Shown in pieces: positions 1 through 11,340 of a DNA stretch of 64,000 nucleotides. The translations under genes were made by a program, and so were the position numbers. Every line of letters begins with the position of its first letter. Position 1 is the first letter of the stretch. The stretch is from Phaseolus vulgaris (taxonomy: Eukaryota; Streptophyta; Magnoliopsida; Fabales; Fabaceae). The notes under the pieces are model-generated. The model ran no database searches and had not been told where the DNA came from. It worked only from the letters and a program-made list of their open reading frames with translations. Location of the stretch: the NCBI RefSeq assembly GCF_000499845.2, contig NC_023754.2:11232963-11296962 (forward strand), read 5' to 3'.

Positions 1-963
1 AATGTTGCTGATGTGGTAGAGAGAACAGAGACACATTGGATTGGGTGATGTGTGAGCTGACACGTTGAGGAGTTTTGCAGAGATTAATAAAGTTCAACAT
101 GGGGTTTAGGGTTTCTTCCATTTAAGTGATGCTTCAAAGGGAATCCCCTCCTCTGCACCTCCGTCGACTGCACCTTCCACTCTGTAAACCACCTAGACTT
201 TGAGCATCTGCTCCTGCACAACTTATGCATATGGGTTCGTTGGTGGCATATGTTTTTTTTTTGGCAAAAACAAGAGGTTTCGATAAGTGAACAAACTCCT
301 TCAAGCAAACAATTAGATGAAAATAGAGTGTTTCAAACATCAAACCCCCTTCTTGTTACAACCAAATCACCCTAAACACGAATATACATAACTAAATTAA
401 AATATACTCTAAGCCTTCTTGAGAGATTTGATAGCTTTAGATGGAGATTTGGGCTCCTTGGAAGCCTTATCGATTTTCTTGGGCAACAAAACATGGTTAA
501 TGTTGGGAAGAACACCACCACGGGCAATGGTCACACCAGAAAACAATTTCCCCAATTCCTCATTAAATATCGTTCTTCTTATTGTCACGAGAAGCATTTC
601 CAACCAATTCAAGCAACTAAGCATCTAGGTATTCAAGAACAACAACCAAGTAAACAGGAGCATTGGTTCCCACACGCTTCATGTACCTTCATTTCTTCAA
701 GCAACACCATACTCTTCGGACAGGAAATTGGAGTCCTACCCTAACGGACCTTGTGACGACTTCTTCTTTGGCCCATCGTCGTTTCTTCCTTTGGTGCCCT
801 TCTTAATCTTTCCATCGACTTCCATGTCAGAACCCTAGAAATTAGTTGCACTTGAAATATAAGAGAGGAACGAGAAGGTTAAGGGATGTTAAGCAGAATA
901 GGGACAATACAACATTCAATCCAATGTGTCTCTGTTCTCTTTGCCACATCATCAACACTTGAC
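1..963. mobile_element. Pack-MULE-like element carrying a histone H2A copy
   Basis: Positions 1-52 and 911-960 are inverted copies of each other, sharing for example AGAGAACAGAGACACATTGG on opposite strands. They flank a histone H2A pseudogene. Sequence just outside the right arm (about 965-1075) resembles the long terminal repeats of plant Mutator-like elements, and the matching outer left arm would lie beyond the window edge. No transposase is visible, so this would be a non-autonomous gene-carrying element. The true ends and the 9-bp TSD expected of MULEs cannot be seen because the left end is cut off. Class assignment is inference. Confidence 0.5.
409..825 (-). pseudogene. Histone H2A pseudogene
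   Basis: Reading from an ATG at 825 the frame gives MEVDGKIKKGTKGR, then after a frameshift [31 protein letters not shown], and finally [19 protein letters not shown] and LLPKK with a C-terminal SPSKAIKS tail typical of plant H2A. Two in-frame stops and at least two frameshifts break it. Length (about 139 codons) fits a whole plant H2A, and no intron-like gap is evident. It sits between inverted repeats, suggesting capture by a transposon. It is not expected to make a histone; the identity is firm because the docking-domain motif and SPSK tail are clear. Confidence 0.87.
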
Positions 964-965
964 AT

Positions 966-2587
966 CGTTGCGGGGAAATTAACAGAAATGACCAATTTAG
1001 GTACTTTATAAAAAACACAAGGACTAAATTGATTTTTTTTTAAACAACTATATTAAATTGAATATTAACCCTAAATGTAAGGACCAATAAGATAATTATA
1101 CCTAACAAAAGTTCAATAAAAACGTCCAACAATCAACATCATAAAAAATAACTTTAATTGATGTCAACCTAATAATTGTGGTTCACATTAACTGATGTCA
1201 TTAATTCTTTTTTTTTCCAAATATCAATTTAATTTTTTTTAACGGACGGAAAAATAACATCAACTTAGTTCTACTAAAAAATATCATCAATATTAAAATC
1301 GTTGAATTATTAACAATTATATAATATTTAAATAATTTTTTTGTTATATTTAATGTAGTTAAAATACTTATTTTAAACAATAAAACTTATTAACTTCAAA
1401 TTAACTTCTCTAAATATGATATTAAAAAATAATTTAAAATAAAATAAATTCAAATTTTATATATTTAAATATCTTAAAAACTATGAAGTTATCACAAAGT
1501 CACCTTCTTTTAAGTGAATCCTTTATGATTTTTTTTTTATCAACAAGAAATAATAAATAAATATGAATCACTTAAGAGACACTTATACTGAAAATAAGAA
1601 GAAGAAAATATGACCAGTCTAACCCAAACTTCCAATAAAAATTACCTACAAATCCTTATCCCAAAAACAACCAAAGAGGTCTGCCATTGGCAGCAGCTAG
1701 GTATATAATCACATCAAGTTCTAAAGTACATATAAACATAATCAACTCACCAAACATTATAACCTCCAAAAGTAAAGAACCTATTTTTTTTTTTAAATTC
1801 CCTATACAAAAACACAACAGAATTACTCCTCCAAGGAGTCATAATATTGTAATGTAAGGAGCAACTGCTCCTATTGCAATATATCTCTTTACTCCATCTA
1901 GAAAGTCATACTTACATCCAACCTGCAAAACACACAACTTCTTTCTTCCTAGAACAAGAATTTAACATTAGATAGCGAAGTAAAGGAAACAAAGCTATTT
2001 ATCAGATTTCATACATACCATTTATTCCAAACACCAGTCAGAACAAGAGAACTCTGCATCTTTTTCTTTACTAATAATCCAAACCCAAACTTTTCTTTTT
2101 CTTTACTAGTAATTCAAGCCCAAACTTTTTCTCGGTTAGAGTTGTTTTTACAACAAGTTACCTAACATTCCAAACCTCCATAACTCCATCCTATCTCTTT
2201 GCCAACTCAAACTTTATTAAAGTTGTTAAAATGTTATCGATGGAAAGAATTTTTTAAGGTAATGTTGCAAACAGTTAGACCAAAAAGAACCTTTCAAAGT
2301 TAAAAGATTAAAATATAAAAAAATATTCAAGTTGAAACTATTTAAGGCTTTCTAAAAACCTTTATAGTAACTAAAGAAGAAGGGGAAACAAAATAATTAT
2401 CACTAACAAAAATAAAGTTTTTATAATAATCAAAGAAGAAACAAAAATATCTAGCAACTCTTTATTTTTACACAATATTTTAGTTTTAAGAAGATAAATT
2501 AATGCTAATTCAATTCAATTAATTCAAAACTACTAATAAGATATAATTAAAAATATAATTTATTTAATAAAACAAAGTACAATATAA
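966..2587. other. AT-rich non-coding DNA with a LINE-like 3' tail
   Basis: No gene is visible. A T-run at 1529-1538 followed by ATCAACAAGAAATAATAAAT matches the inverted 3' end of the full LINE at 40493 (T-run, then ATCAGCAAAGAATAAATAAA). About 1529-1620 may therefore be a diverged, 5'-truncated minus-strand LINE copy. The remainder is AT-rich with no recognisable protein or RNA. Confidence 0.4.
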
Positions 2588-2965
2588 CACTACAAGAAAA
2601 ATATTAAATAGAGATTCATTTTAGAGATAAAAAATAATTAGTCACTATATTAATTAAATTATATATTACTTTAGAGACTAAAAAAATTTATTGTTATTTA
2701 AAGTATAATTTCTATTATTAATAAATAGTTTCTAGATTCCTATCTAATTAGTTACCAAAAATTCTAACTAAAAATTTTAGAATCTAATTAATTGATAGTT
2801 GAAACTTTAGTAACTAATTAGATATCAATTTATGAACTATTTATTAATAATAAAAATTAATACCAATAACATTTTGAATCTCTAAAATAATATGTAATTT
2901 AGTTAATATAATGACTAATTATTTTTTATCTTTAAAATTAGTCTATTAATTATTTTCTTATAGTG
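2588..2965. mobile_element. CACTA-type hairpin MITE, 378 bp
   Basis: The element begins CACTACAAGAAAA and ends TTTTCTTATAGTG. It is flanked by a 3-bp duplication TAA (2585-2587 and 2966-2968), the TSD length of CACTA elements. Almost the whole element is one inverted repeat: the left half (block AGATAAAAAATAATTAGTCA near 2625) pairs with the right half along nearly its full length, so single-stranded DNA or RNA would fold into a long hairpin. There is no coding capacity. It would depend on a CACTA transposase in trans. The same terminal motif (CACTACAAGAAA) is at the right end of the large CACTA at 58612. Confidence 0.87.
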
Positions 2966-2986
2966 TAAATAATGATTTAACTCACA

Positions 2987-3183
2987 TTTTTTTATCAACA
3001 AGAAAAAATAAATCAATATGGATAACTTAATGGGTGATCAAACCTTTATACAAAAAAAAATAATAAAAGAATTAAAATCACAAACTCCTACCTATCCCAA
3101 GCACCTAGAAAAAAAACCCAAAAAAGATAAAAGAATTAAAATCACAAACTCCTACCTATCCCAAGCACCTAGAAAAAAAACCC
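2987..3183 (-). repeat. LINE-like tail plus a 64-bp tandem duplication
   Basis: The T-run at 2987-2993 followed by ATCAACAAGAAAAAATAAAT resembles the inverted LINE 3' terminus. From 3066 a block containing CACAAACTCCTACCTATCCC is repeated once with a period of 64 bp (3066-3119 and 3130-3183) with hardly any change, so the duplication looks recent. No coding capacity. Confidence 0.6.
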
Positions 3184-3379
3184 TATGATGATCCAAGGGT
3201 AAAATTTCAAAAAATCTATGACAACCAATTAAATCAAAAGGGAAAATACAAATCTAACATAAAAATACATAAACAACTACCACTACCAGAATAACAAGTC
3301 TATTAAGAGTATCATTTACAAAAAATATCACATTGTGATTTCACATACTCACAAATATTGAAGAACCTCTTTTTTTTTA

Positions 3380-3381
<2 letters not shown>

Positions 3382-3429
<48 letters not shown>

Positions 3430-3503
3430 TACATGCATAATCTTATCCAAAAGAAAAGAGTGCATTATTATTATTATTATTTAATAATAATAATAATAAA
3501 TAT
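3382..3503. repeat. Microsatellites (TA)n and (ATT)n/(AAT)n
   Basis: About 23 TA units run from 3382 to 3428. At 3463-3503 a run of ATT units is followed at once by a run of AAT units, giving a self-complementary stretch. The open frame translating as repeated Tyr-Ile across this region is a product of the repeat and not a gene. Confidence 0.9.
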
Positions 3504-4310
3504 ATATGAAACTATCACTCCTAGTAATAAATCAAAGTAAAGGATGTTTGTATATTGATCCAATAGTGAACAGCATTACCTATACCTAACTAATTACCTA
3601 TTCTTATTTCTTGCTTTTTAGAATAGCATATAGCATGTAATTAAGTGGAAAGAAATAATTTCTTTACTGTATTAATTTGGTGAGACATTTCCTATGGAGC
3701 ATAAAGAGAATAAGAATATGATAATGGAAAAATAATATGCTACCATTAAATGTATGGCATTCTTGAGGAATAATGCACATTATTCAAACATATATTAAAA
3801 GCTATAAGTTAGGAAACTATCACAAGAAATGTCATATATTAATGGAATGAAAGGTTGTGAGGATAACTAGCTTGACCTTTTACATTTTGACTGCGGCACA
3901 AAATTTAGTTGGCGGATAAGGTGGAATTTCTTTTATTCATTTGTGGCTAATGTCGAATGAAAAGCTTATGTGTGATTAATGATTAATGATTAAGGATTTT
4001 TTTTCAATCAAAATTAAAAGTCAAAGTTTTTCTTACATATATAAGTATTTTTTTTACATGATGTATTTTTCTAAAGTCAGAAAGTCAGAAAGGCACATAA
4101 TATATTTATAATAATACAAATGATTTTAAAATCTGAAATGTCAACCTAAATACCATAACATAAAGTTTTATAAAAAAAAACTACAAAACTTTATTTTTAA
4201 ATACAGTAACATTGATAAATGGATTAAATTTTTTATTAAGATTTATAAAATTTTGTTATCAATTTTTTAATAAAATTGTTAAAATAATTGTTTAGTATTT
4301 CTATTATTTT
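3504..4310. other. AT-rich intergenic DNA
   Basis: No open frame of note, no RNA gene and no clear mobile-element end was seen. Confidence 0.5.
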
Positions 4311-4402
4311 AAATAATATATATATATATATATTATATTCAAGCTGATGTTTAATATTTTTATAATAAATTAAGGAATATTATAAAACATCAGCTTGAAT
4401 AT
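4311..4402. repeat. (TA)n tract followed by a small hairpin
   Basis: A TA tract (about 4311-4336) adjoins an inverted repeat: ATTCAAGCTGATGTTT at 4337-4352 is perfectly complementary to AAACATCAGCTTGAAT at 4385-4400, leaving a 32-base loop. It could be a degraded MITE or a chance stem beside a TA insertion site. No TSD was identified. Confidence 0.6.
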
Positions 4403-6239
4403 TCTAATTGACTTTAGCAATATTGTTTAAATGAATTTATGATTAAAACATTGATATTGTTTATGATAATTAAATGGAGATTTCTAGTCACTTTTACTCC
4501 CTCAATTTTAAATTAGGAGACTTGTTCATATATAAGCAAAAGTCTCATATATTTCTTTAATCCACAATATGTTTTTTAACATTATAAGAAAAATAGTTAT
4601 TTTATCATTATCTTTATAGATCAAAATAAAGAGGTCACAATTGGTGACTGAAATAGTTACCGATTGACATCAATTGCAAATAAGCAATCGAAACAATGAT
4701 TGAATGACTTGTTAGTGATATTAAGTATGATACTGATTGAAATAGCGACAAAATATAAAAAATCCAATCACTAAATCAGTAGTTGTATTAAGAGGAATAA
4801 AAGTAATATTATTAGTGACTAAATAATCTTTTTCAATGATGCATTTTATTTCGCTCGTTAAATAAAATTGTTCATTTCAGTCTCTGAATTGATAGTTCCT
4901 AAACAAGATTCGAAAAACTTAGAAATTTTTTAGCTTGTCTCCGTGCTTCTCAAACCCCAAATTCGTGTAACCTAATTTCCTAAACTTGCTCCAACATTGA
5001 AGAACTCATGTGAGCTTCTTCATCTGTGACTTACCTTTAGCTTTTCATTAGTGACTGTTTTGCACCTTGACATCCTTCGTTCATAGTGTCACAAGCTAGA
5101 AAGGAGGAAACCCCAAGGTGGAACGCTAAGCTGATTTGAAGTTGAACGAAGTTGGAGAACAAAAGGAAAACTCGTGCTCTTCTTTCCAAATTCATCTATC
5201 ACATTTAAACTCCTATACTCACATTTTTACGCCAAATTTGATTTCTTATCTCTAGGCCTGCCAAATCTCCGTCGTCGCCACCTCAAAGCTCACCTCATAA
5301 ATATACGTAGCCACAACACCCAAACTCATCGCCACCACATGCTCGCCACGAATTAGCTTAGGTTTCTAGTTCACGTTCTTGATTCATGTACTTGGTTCAT
5401 GGTCGAATATAGGTAATCTAATATTCTTTAATTTTTGTGTTCATAAAGTAAGCTTCTGAATTATTATTTCCTAGTTCAACATTTTGGTTCAGAACTTATC
5501 TATTTTCTCCCCCTTTTTTACATCATAAAAAAAAGAGTTCACAAAAAGAAATCGTCATTATTGTGAAGGGACTTGATGGTTGTTTAAGGGATGGGACTTG
5601 AGATGGTTGTTTAAGGGATGATTGAAGTACTAAGTGTACCTTCATCTGAATGAATACCTTAGAAAGAATTTTGAATTAAAGTAAAAAAAAATGCAGTAAG
5701 TTGTTCAAGCTTATGATTTTGTCTTTCCATATTTCTTAGATGTTGTGTGTCATCCTCTCTTTTGTCTTTTAATATTATTGGACATATTGACATACTATCC
5801 ATGAGGTTTGGTGACCGTCTTTTGAAACTATCATACTTAGACAATACAAAAACTACTATAGAATCCCTCTATTTTTGGTACTAACAAACTCATAGGTTTA
5901 GTAAAACACAATCTGAGTTATCGAGTCTCAGTGATACATACTTATGTGATTCATGTAATGGATCGTCTACGTACTAGTTGTGTGCTGCATATTGCCAGAT
6001 GATATGGCTTATGTTGTAGATGTTGATTTTGACAAATCAGGCTGTATCATCCAATACTCAAGAAAATATTTATGAAATCAACTCAATTGTTTCTAAATTT
6101 GACCCAATTAAGTTGTAGGTAGCCGACTTTTCTAGAACTACTACCATCCACTATTCAACCAATACCGAGGGAGCTAGAATTACTCTTAAAATCTAAAAGC
6201 TCATTTATTTTATAATGCTTGATAAAAAATGTGATGAAC
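4403..6239. other. Non-coding DNA of unknown origin
   Basis: No supported gene. A short direct duplication lies at 5568-5620 (GATGGTTGTTTAAGGGAT twice). Around 4578-4860 a motif like CATTATAAGAAAAA followed by short repeated GTGACTGAAATAG-like words could be a worn CACTA end, but no partner end or TSD was found. Open frames at 5174-5356 and 5659-5844 show no recognised domain. Confidence 0.4.
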
Positions 6240-6714
6240 ATTGTTGAGCAATTCTCAATCCATCCTTGCAGCTTCTATGGATGCTTGTATAAGAATTGAC
6301 GCATACTGTCTAGGAGAAGTATTATCTACTGTTTCCAAATTTAGATCGTCTACCTCTTCAGCTTCTATACTTGATTGAGCATTGAGAACATATTTTTGAA
6401 CAACATTCAACTCTACATTTTTCTTCAGCAAAGACTTGACTTCTTTAAAGAAAGTGTGGTATAAGTCAAAATGACTAGAAATACCATGTAGTAAAGACTA
6501 TACCAATTTCCAAAAAGCGAAACTAGGTTTTGGGAGAAACATTGTTGTAAGATCTGGTGAATAAATTTGGCAGGCCTTACAAAAGATGATCGATGAACCT
6601 CCAGGCCATTATACTAAGTATGTGAATCTTATTGATTGAGACCATGAAATGAAGAAACACATAGTAAGTGCTTTGCTAGATTATCTTCGCAAGCAGAAAT
6701 GTCTTTATCTTCAT
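6240..6714 (-). pseudogene. Decayed coding-like tract, unidentified (left part)
   Basis: On the minus strand about 6256-6465 reads as hydrophilic protein (VKSLLKKNVELNVVQKYV, later QYASILIQASIEAARMD and a stop). Next to the hAT end, NEDKDISACEDNLAKHLL can be read. The tract continues on the far side of the hAT insertion at 10186. No family is recognised. It may belong to the copia-like element whose gag lies at 37365 and 58686, or to another old element or gene; that link is a guess. Confidence 0.3.
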
Positions 6715-7283
6715 TAGGAGTGGCAAAGCGGGCCGGCCCGCCCCGCATATATAATGCGAGCCAGTTTTCGTGGTTCGCCCCGCATACGGGCTGGCCCGCA
6801 GGCTTGCGGGCCGACCCGTCTAACTTATATAAATTGACTATTACAAACATAAATCAAGTCTCTGGGAATTGATGCAATCTGAAATTATGAATTAATCAAG
6901 CTTGTGGTGTACAAGAAAATATGACAAACTATCACAAATTCTGAAATTGATTAGACAAGATGGCCAAAATTCATTCATAGTACACATCATCAATAGTTAC
7001 AAGAGTTTTGATGAACTCAAAAACAACACTGAATAAGCATCTGACATCGATTAACAATCAAAAGTAGTTACCACATCAAACACTTGTTATGCAGTTGCTA
7101 TTATATCATCTTCTTCCACTTCAAGAACATTAGATGCAACCTTAGAAGAACTTTCATCTTCCACTTTTTGATAATTATAATCTTTTCCATCATCTGCATA
7201 CATTTGAACAATGACAATGAAAGAATGAATTTAACCTTAGAAAATCCATGCTTTAAAAAGTAATAAAATAACAATAAGATTGG

Positions 7284-9336
7284 TTAAAATAAATAAATTA
7301 CCTTCAGAAAAACCATGCTTCCAACTAGAAGTGCAAATAATTGCTTCCACATTTTCAGGCAAAAGAGAATTCCTATACTTGTTAAGAATTCGAGAACCAA
7401 TGCTAAATGCAAATTCTGATGCAACTGTGTTATAGGAATACTTAACAAATCTCTAGCCATTAAAGCAAGATTCCAAAAGCGTTGACTATTATTTTTCCAC
7501 CACTCTAAGACATCTATATGCTCCAAAAAATCAAAATCCAAAGTTGGCTCCTTCAAATAAGTGTCAAGTTGTGTTCTTCCACTTTGATTAGCTACTTGAA
7601 GCTTGCACATTTTTAATTCCTATTATAGATGTATTAAGTTAGTAACATGGGGCAAGTACAACAAAAACTAAAAAATTGTCTGAAATACATTCAAGCAAGC
7701 AACTTACATAAAAAGAACTTGGTTTAGAAGTAGATGAGGATGAAGATTGTCCTTGCTTATGCTTTAGAGTATTTGATGTTGTTCTCAAACCTTTTCTAGA
7801 ATATTCGACAAAAAGTTTGTATAATTTTTGCTTGATGTTTTTCACTTTTAGCTCCCTAGTCAATGAATCAATATTTTCAAAGCAAAAACTCAATGCACCA
7901 AATCTTCATCCTTGGGTCTAAAATTGCACCAAATGCAAGTACAACACTATATTCATCCCAATATTTTTCAAATATGACCATCATCAATTCAACCATATTC
8001 TTAATTAGTGCATCTTCATCTTTCACATTTTCAATCAACAAGCTTTGAATTTTCCAAACTTGTAAAAAATACAAGTTGGAAGTTGGATAACTTGTAGCAG
8101 AAATCAAGGTAGTGATATCATAAAAGGGTAGCAAGAACTTACAAATTTTTTCTACTCTCTTCCAATCTTCCTCTGAAGGGCAATATTTATAAGATTCATC
8201 AACCAATTGCAAACTTCCAAAAACACGTTGATATTTAAGAGCACTTTTAAGCATCAAGTAAATTGAGTCCACCTTGTAGGGACACCAAGACACAACCCAC
8301 ATGACACATCAATATCACTAAACTTTTCAAGGCATTGTTTGAATTTGACCATTCTACTCTCTAAACCCCTCACATATTTGATGCTATTTCTAATTTGGTT
8401 CAAAGTCTCACCAAACACCTTTAATCCTTCTTGAACAATCAAATTCAATATATGTGCACAACAACGAACATGGAAGAGTTCACCACCACATATCAAACCA
8501 TTTTGTAAAATAAGTTGACTTCTTAAAGTATTTTGGAGAACATCATTAGCAGAAGCATTATCCAAAGTGATAGAAAATATTTTTTTCTCTAATTCCCAAT
8601 CTTGTAAAAATTCATAAATTTTCTTAGACAACTCAAAACCCGTATGAGAGGGAGGCATATGACAAAAGTTGAGTAGCTTGCTATTTAACTTCCAATTTAG
8701 GTCAACAAAATGGGTAGTCAATGATATGAAACCCTCAGTATTAATAGATGTCCATAAATAAGTAGTCAAGCATATATTACTAGGAATAGAATCAAGTAAT
8801 CCCTTAAGCACTGTCTTTTCTTTGATATACATTCTTCCAATATCAGCCTTAACAATGTTTCTAGAAATCATAATTGCATCAGGACATAAGTAGTTTATCC
8901 AAGTCCTAAGTTCGGGATACTCAACAAATTTATAAAGAAAATTATGTCTAATAATTAGATTAGACAACAATTCACGATGTACAACTTGGTTTATCTTTTT
9001 TCCTTTCAACTTTCCCTGCATATCTAAAATTATTTGACCCACATCTTCAGTTTTTCTTTTATAACATTTCATAACATGCCGATTTAAATGAGAAGTGCCA
9101 TATTTTCTTCCACCAGTTAGATATATTCTATTGCAACTATTGCACCTTGCCCTTTCTATTCCATCCTTATTCACCCCAATCTTAGTAAAATACTTCCAAC
9201 AATCAGATGTGGTAGTCTTATCCTTTTTCTTTTTCTCACCTTCAACAGTTTCCGATTGTTTTTCAATATCATCTTCCTCAATTTCATTTTCAGAAAGGGG
9301 AATATTACTATTCTCTTCAGCCATTCCAATTTGCAA
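7284..9336 (-). pseudogene. hAT transposase (BED zinc-finger type), inactivated
   Basis: From ATG 9336 the protein has an acidic/lysine-rich head, a BED zinc finger (residues about 45-90: CNSCNRIY then HLNRHVMKC), the RNase-H-like core (TTYLWTSINTEGF; ITLDNASANDVLQ) and, after breaks, the C-terminal dimerisation region (LDTYLKEP, VLEWWKNNSQRF, then in another frame [12 protein letters not shown]). Single-base indels shift the frame near 8270, 7886 and 7427. A GT-AG intron fits at 7620-7707 with phase preserved. The first catalytic Asp, expected in the usual TTDLWTS motif, is Tyr here (codon 8758-8760). The family (Ac-like/RICESLEEPER-like) is firm; activity is ruled out by the lesions. Confidence 0.9.
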
Positions 9337-9654
9337 AATAACAATCCTGATTAAGTAATAGCATAAACATAAGAACCTATATAAACATAACCATAAGTGA
9401 TATATCTTCTATTATTTTAATTCCAATGAAGAAGTGATAAATCTGTTTCCAGCTATGCTATTACAGTTACAGAACAGTTGAAGACACCATAGAAGTGAAG
9501 GCCAAGAAAACAAAGATGACTCTCAACAAAACTAGACATTTTGCAGAATGCAAGAACAACCCAACATACACTTACATACATAGAATCTTCATTTTCTAAC
9601 ATCCATAACATATTATCAAGGAGGAAGGGATAAAACCTGGAGGAAGATGGTGGT

Positions 9655-9880
9655 GTTCGCGGTGGAGGACGATTCGCGGTGGAGGAATCCGGTGGAGGAC
9701 GCGTCGCGGTGGAGGTCGCGTTGCAGTTGAGGACGCATCATGGTGGAGGTCGCGTCACAGTAGAGGACGCGTCGTGGTTCAGGACGCGTCGCGGTGGTGG
9801 TTCGCGTTGGAGGATGAAATGGAGGTGCTGGACGAATCTCGATGCTGGAGGAATCGCGGTGGAGGAGAATAGCGGAACAG
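9655..9880. repeat. GC-rich minisatellite inside the hAT element
   Basis: Degenerate repeats of about 15-30 bp based on GGTGGAGGACGCGTCGCG lie between the transposase start and the right subterminal region. They probably form part of the element's 5' leader or promoter region. The open frame across them is a repeat translation. Confidence 0.7.
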
Positions 9881-10185
9881 ATGTTTAGGGATTGGAATTT
9901 TAGGGTTCACAGTGGTGGAGAAATTTTAGGGATTGAAGATGAAGTATGAAATGTTGAGAAAGAATAGAAACGTACACAACAACAGGCCAGCACATCACGC
10001 ATGAGAGATTTTTCACTTGCGGGCTGACGGGCCAGCCCGCCCCGCCCCGTCGTAGGCCCACACGAGCCATAGGTTATGCGGGGTAGGCTTAAGTGGGTTC
10101 GTGGGCCAAACAAGGGAACCCGCCCCGTGTTTTTTTGTGTGGGTTGCGGGCCGACCCGCCCCGTTTTTCCAGCCCTAATCTTCAT

Positions 10186-11340
10186 TCATAGGTTGAATGA
10201 ACCATTGTCCCTTGTTGAATATGTAGCTTTAATCCATAAAGGTTTCTTTAGGAGTTTCTTTAGGTCTTTTAAGTGAACAAAGAGGAGAATCCATAAGCAT
10301 CTTGAATAGCAAGATGAGGACAAATCATATCTAGTTGAATCCTGAACACAATGTCTAGAGACATCTTCATGGATAGAGGAATAATGAACATATTATTGTT
10401 AAAAAATGATTGAATCATTATGTTACCAATTTTGCACGAATCCACAAAATTTGCAACAAACATCTTTATATGTTGAAAGTGATTTGATGGTCTGGTCCAT
10501 TGACCAAAGACATAGAGTGGCATCAAAACCTAGAGGTAGAAGGATGAGGATGGATAGGTCAAAGTAACCTAATCAGATTATAAGGATGACCAAATTAGAA
10601 TCTTTTCTCTTCAAAGCAACTTTTCCATCATTAGATGCCTTTGAGAGATTGTCTAATCCTTCTTTAGCTATACTTTCTAGACTTCAACACATTGAAATTC
10701 TTGATCTGAGTTATCATTCATAAGGTTGAGAATCTCTATAAATATCTCATGTGGCGGCATTGATAATCTCTAGGGATACTTCAATATGTGGTTTTCTTTT
10801 TTAGAGGATTAGGCACATGTCTTTTAACATATTAGACGTAGACACTTCAGACGTTTCTCCTCTATAACATTTTGTGAGGCGTAGATGTCTTTTCCTTCTT
10901 AAGGACAGATTGAAGAAACTCTTCTCTCATCATGCTTATCGTCAGCTATTAATGGATTGTCTAATGATCCACTCTTGAAATGGTAGCAACAGATGACCTT
11001 ATTGACACGTTTTACTTTTTTCTACACAAAAAAGGCACTGAAGTATATTTTCCACTATTGTTGCTTTAGAGCTATTCCTAGATGCATAATCATCACATAA
11101 AAGATGTGTTACTCTACAATGCATCCCGGTTTAGTGATGACCTTTTTACATAAATGATCGTCTACCTTTGATAGTTCCTTGTAGATACCTTGAAAGCCAA
11201 GCAAATGATTCACTAAGGTTGTGTAAGGCATGTTATCCATTGCTTTCCCTATCTTTTTCAACAACCTTCCACACTTTATTAGCATATCTCTAAACCATGC
11301 ATTTGTTAGACATCTGTTGCCATATTTTTACTTTAGCATA
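10186..11340 (-). pseudogene. Decayed coding-like tract, unidentified (right part)
   Basis: This is the continuation of the tract split by the hAT. On the minus strand 10269-10526 is open (FQHIKMFVANFVDSCKIG, later LDMICPHLAIQDAYGFSS), and around 11150-11330 NAWFRDMLIKCGRLLKKIGK and TLVNHLLGFQGIYKELSK can be read, with many stops in between. The protein family is not recognised. It reads like an old coding region of a mobile element or a dead gene, because adjacent frames carry plausible protein composition but no intact domain. Confidence 0.3.

Larger units (their letters stand above)
6715..10177 (-). mobile_element. hAT DNA transposon, 3.46 kb
   Basis: The ends are TAGGAGTGGCAAAGCGGGCC on the left and, inverted, TAGGGCTGGAAAAACGGGGC on the right. 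They are flanked by a perfect 8-bp duplication ATCTTCAT (6707-6714 and 10178-10185), the TSD length of hAT elements. About 100-200 bp inside each end there are several GC-rich words such as GCGGGCCGACCCG, in contrast to the AT-rich interior; such subterminal repeats are typical transposase-binding regions. The transposase inside is broken, so the copy cannot move by itself, though its ends look usable in trans. Confidence 0.93.

Noticed and set aside
3358..3540. Open frame with a long Ile-Tyr repeat
   Set aside because: It is a translation of the (TA)n and (ATT)n microsatellites.
9679..9888. Gly/Val-rich open frame on the plus strand
   Set aside because: Translation of the GGTGGAGGACGCG minisatellite within the hAT leader.
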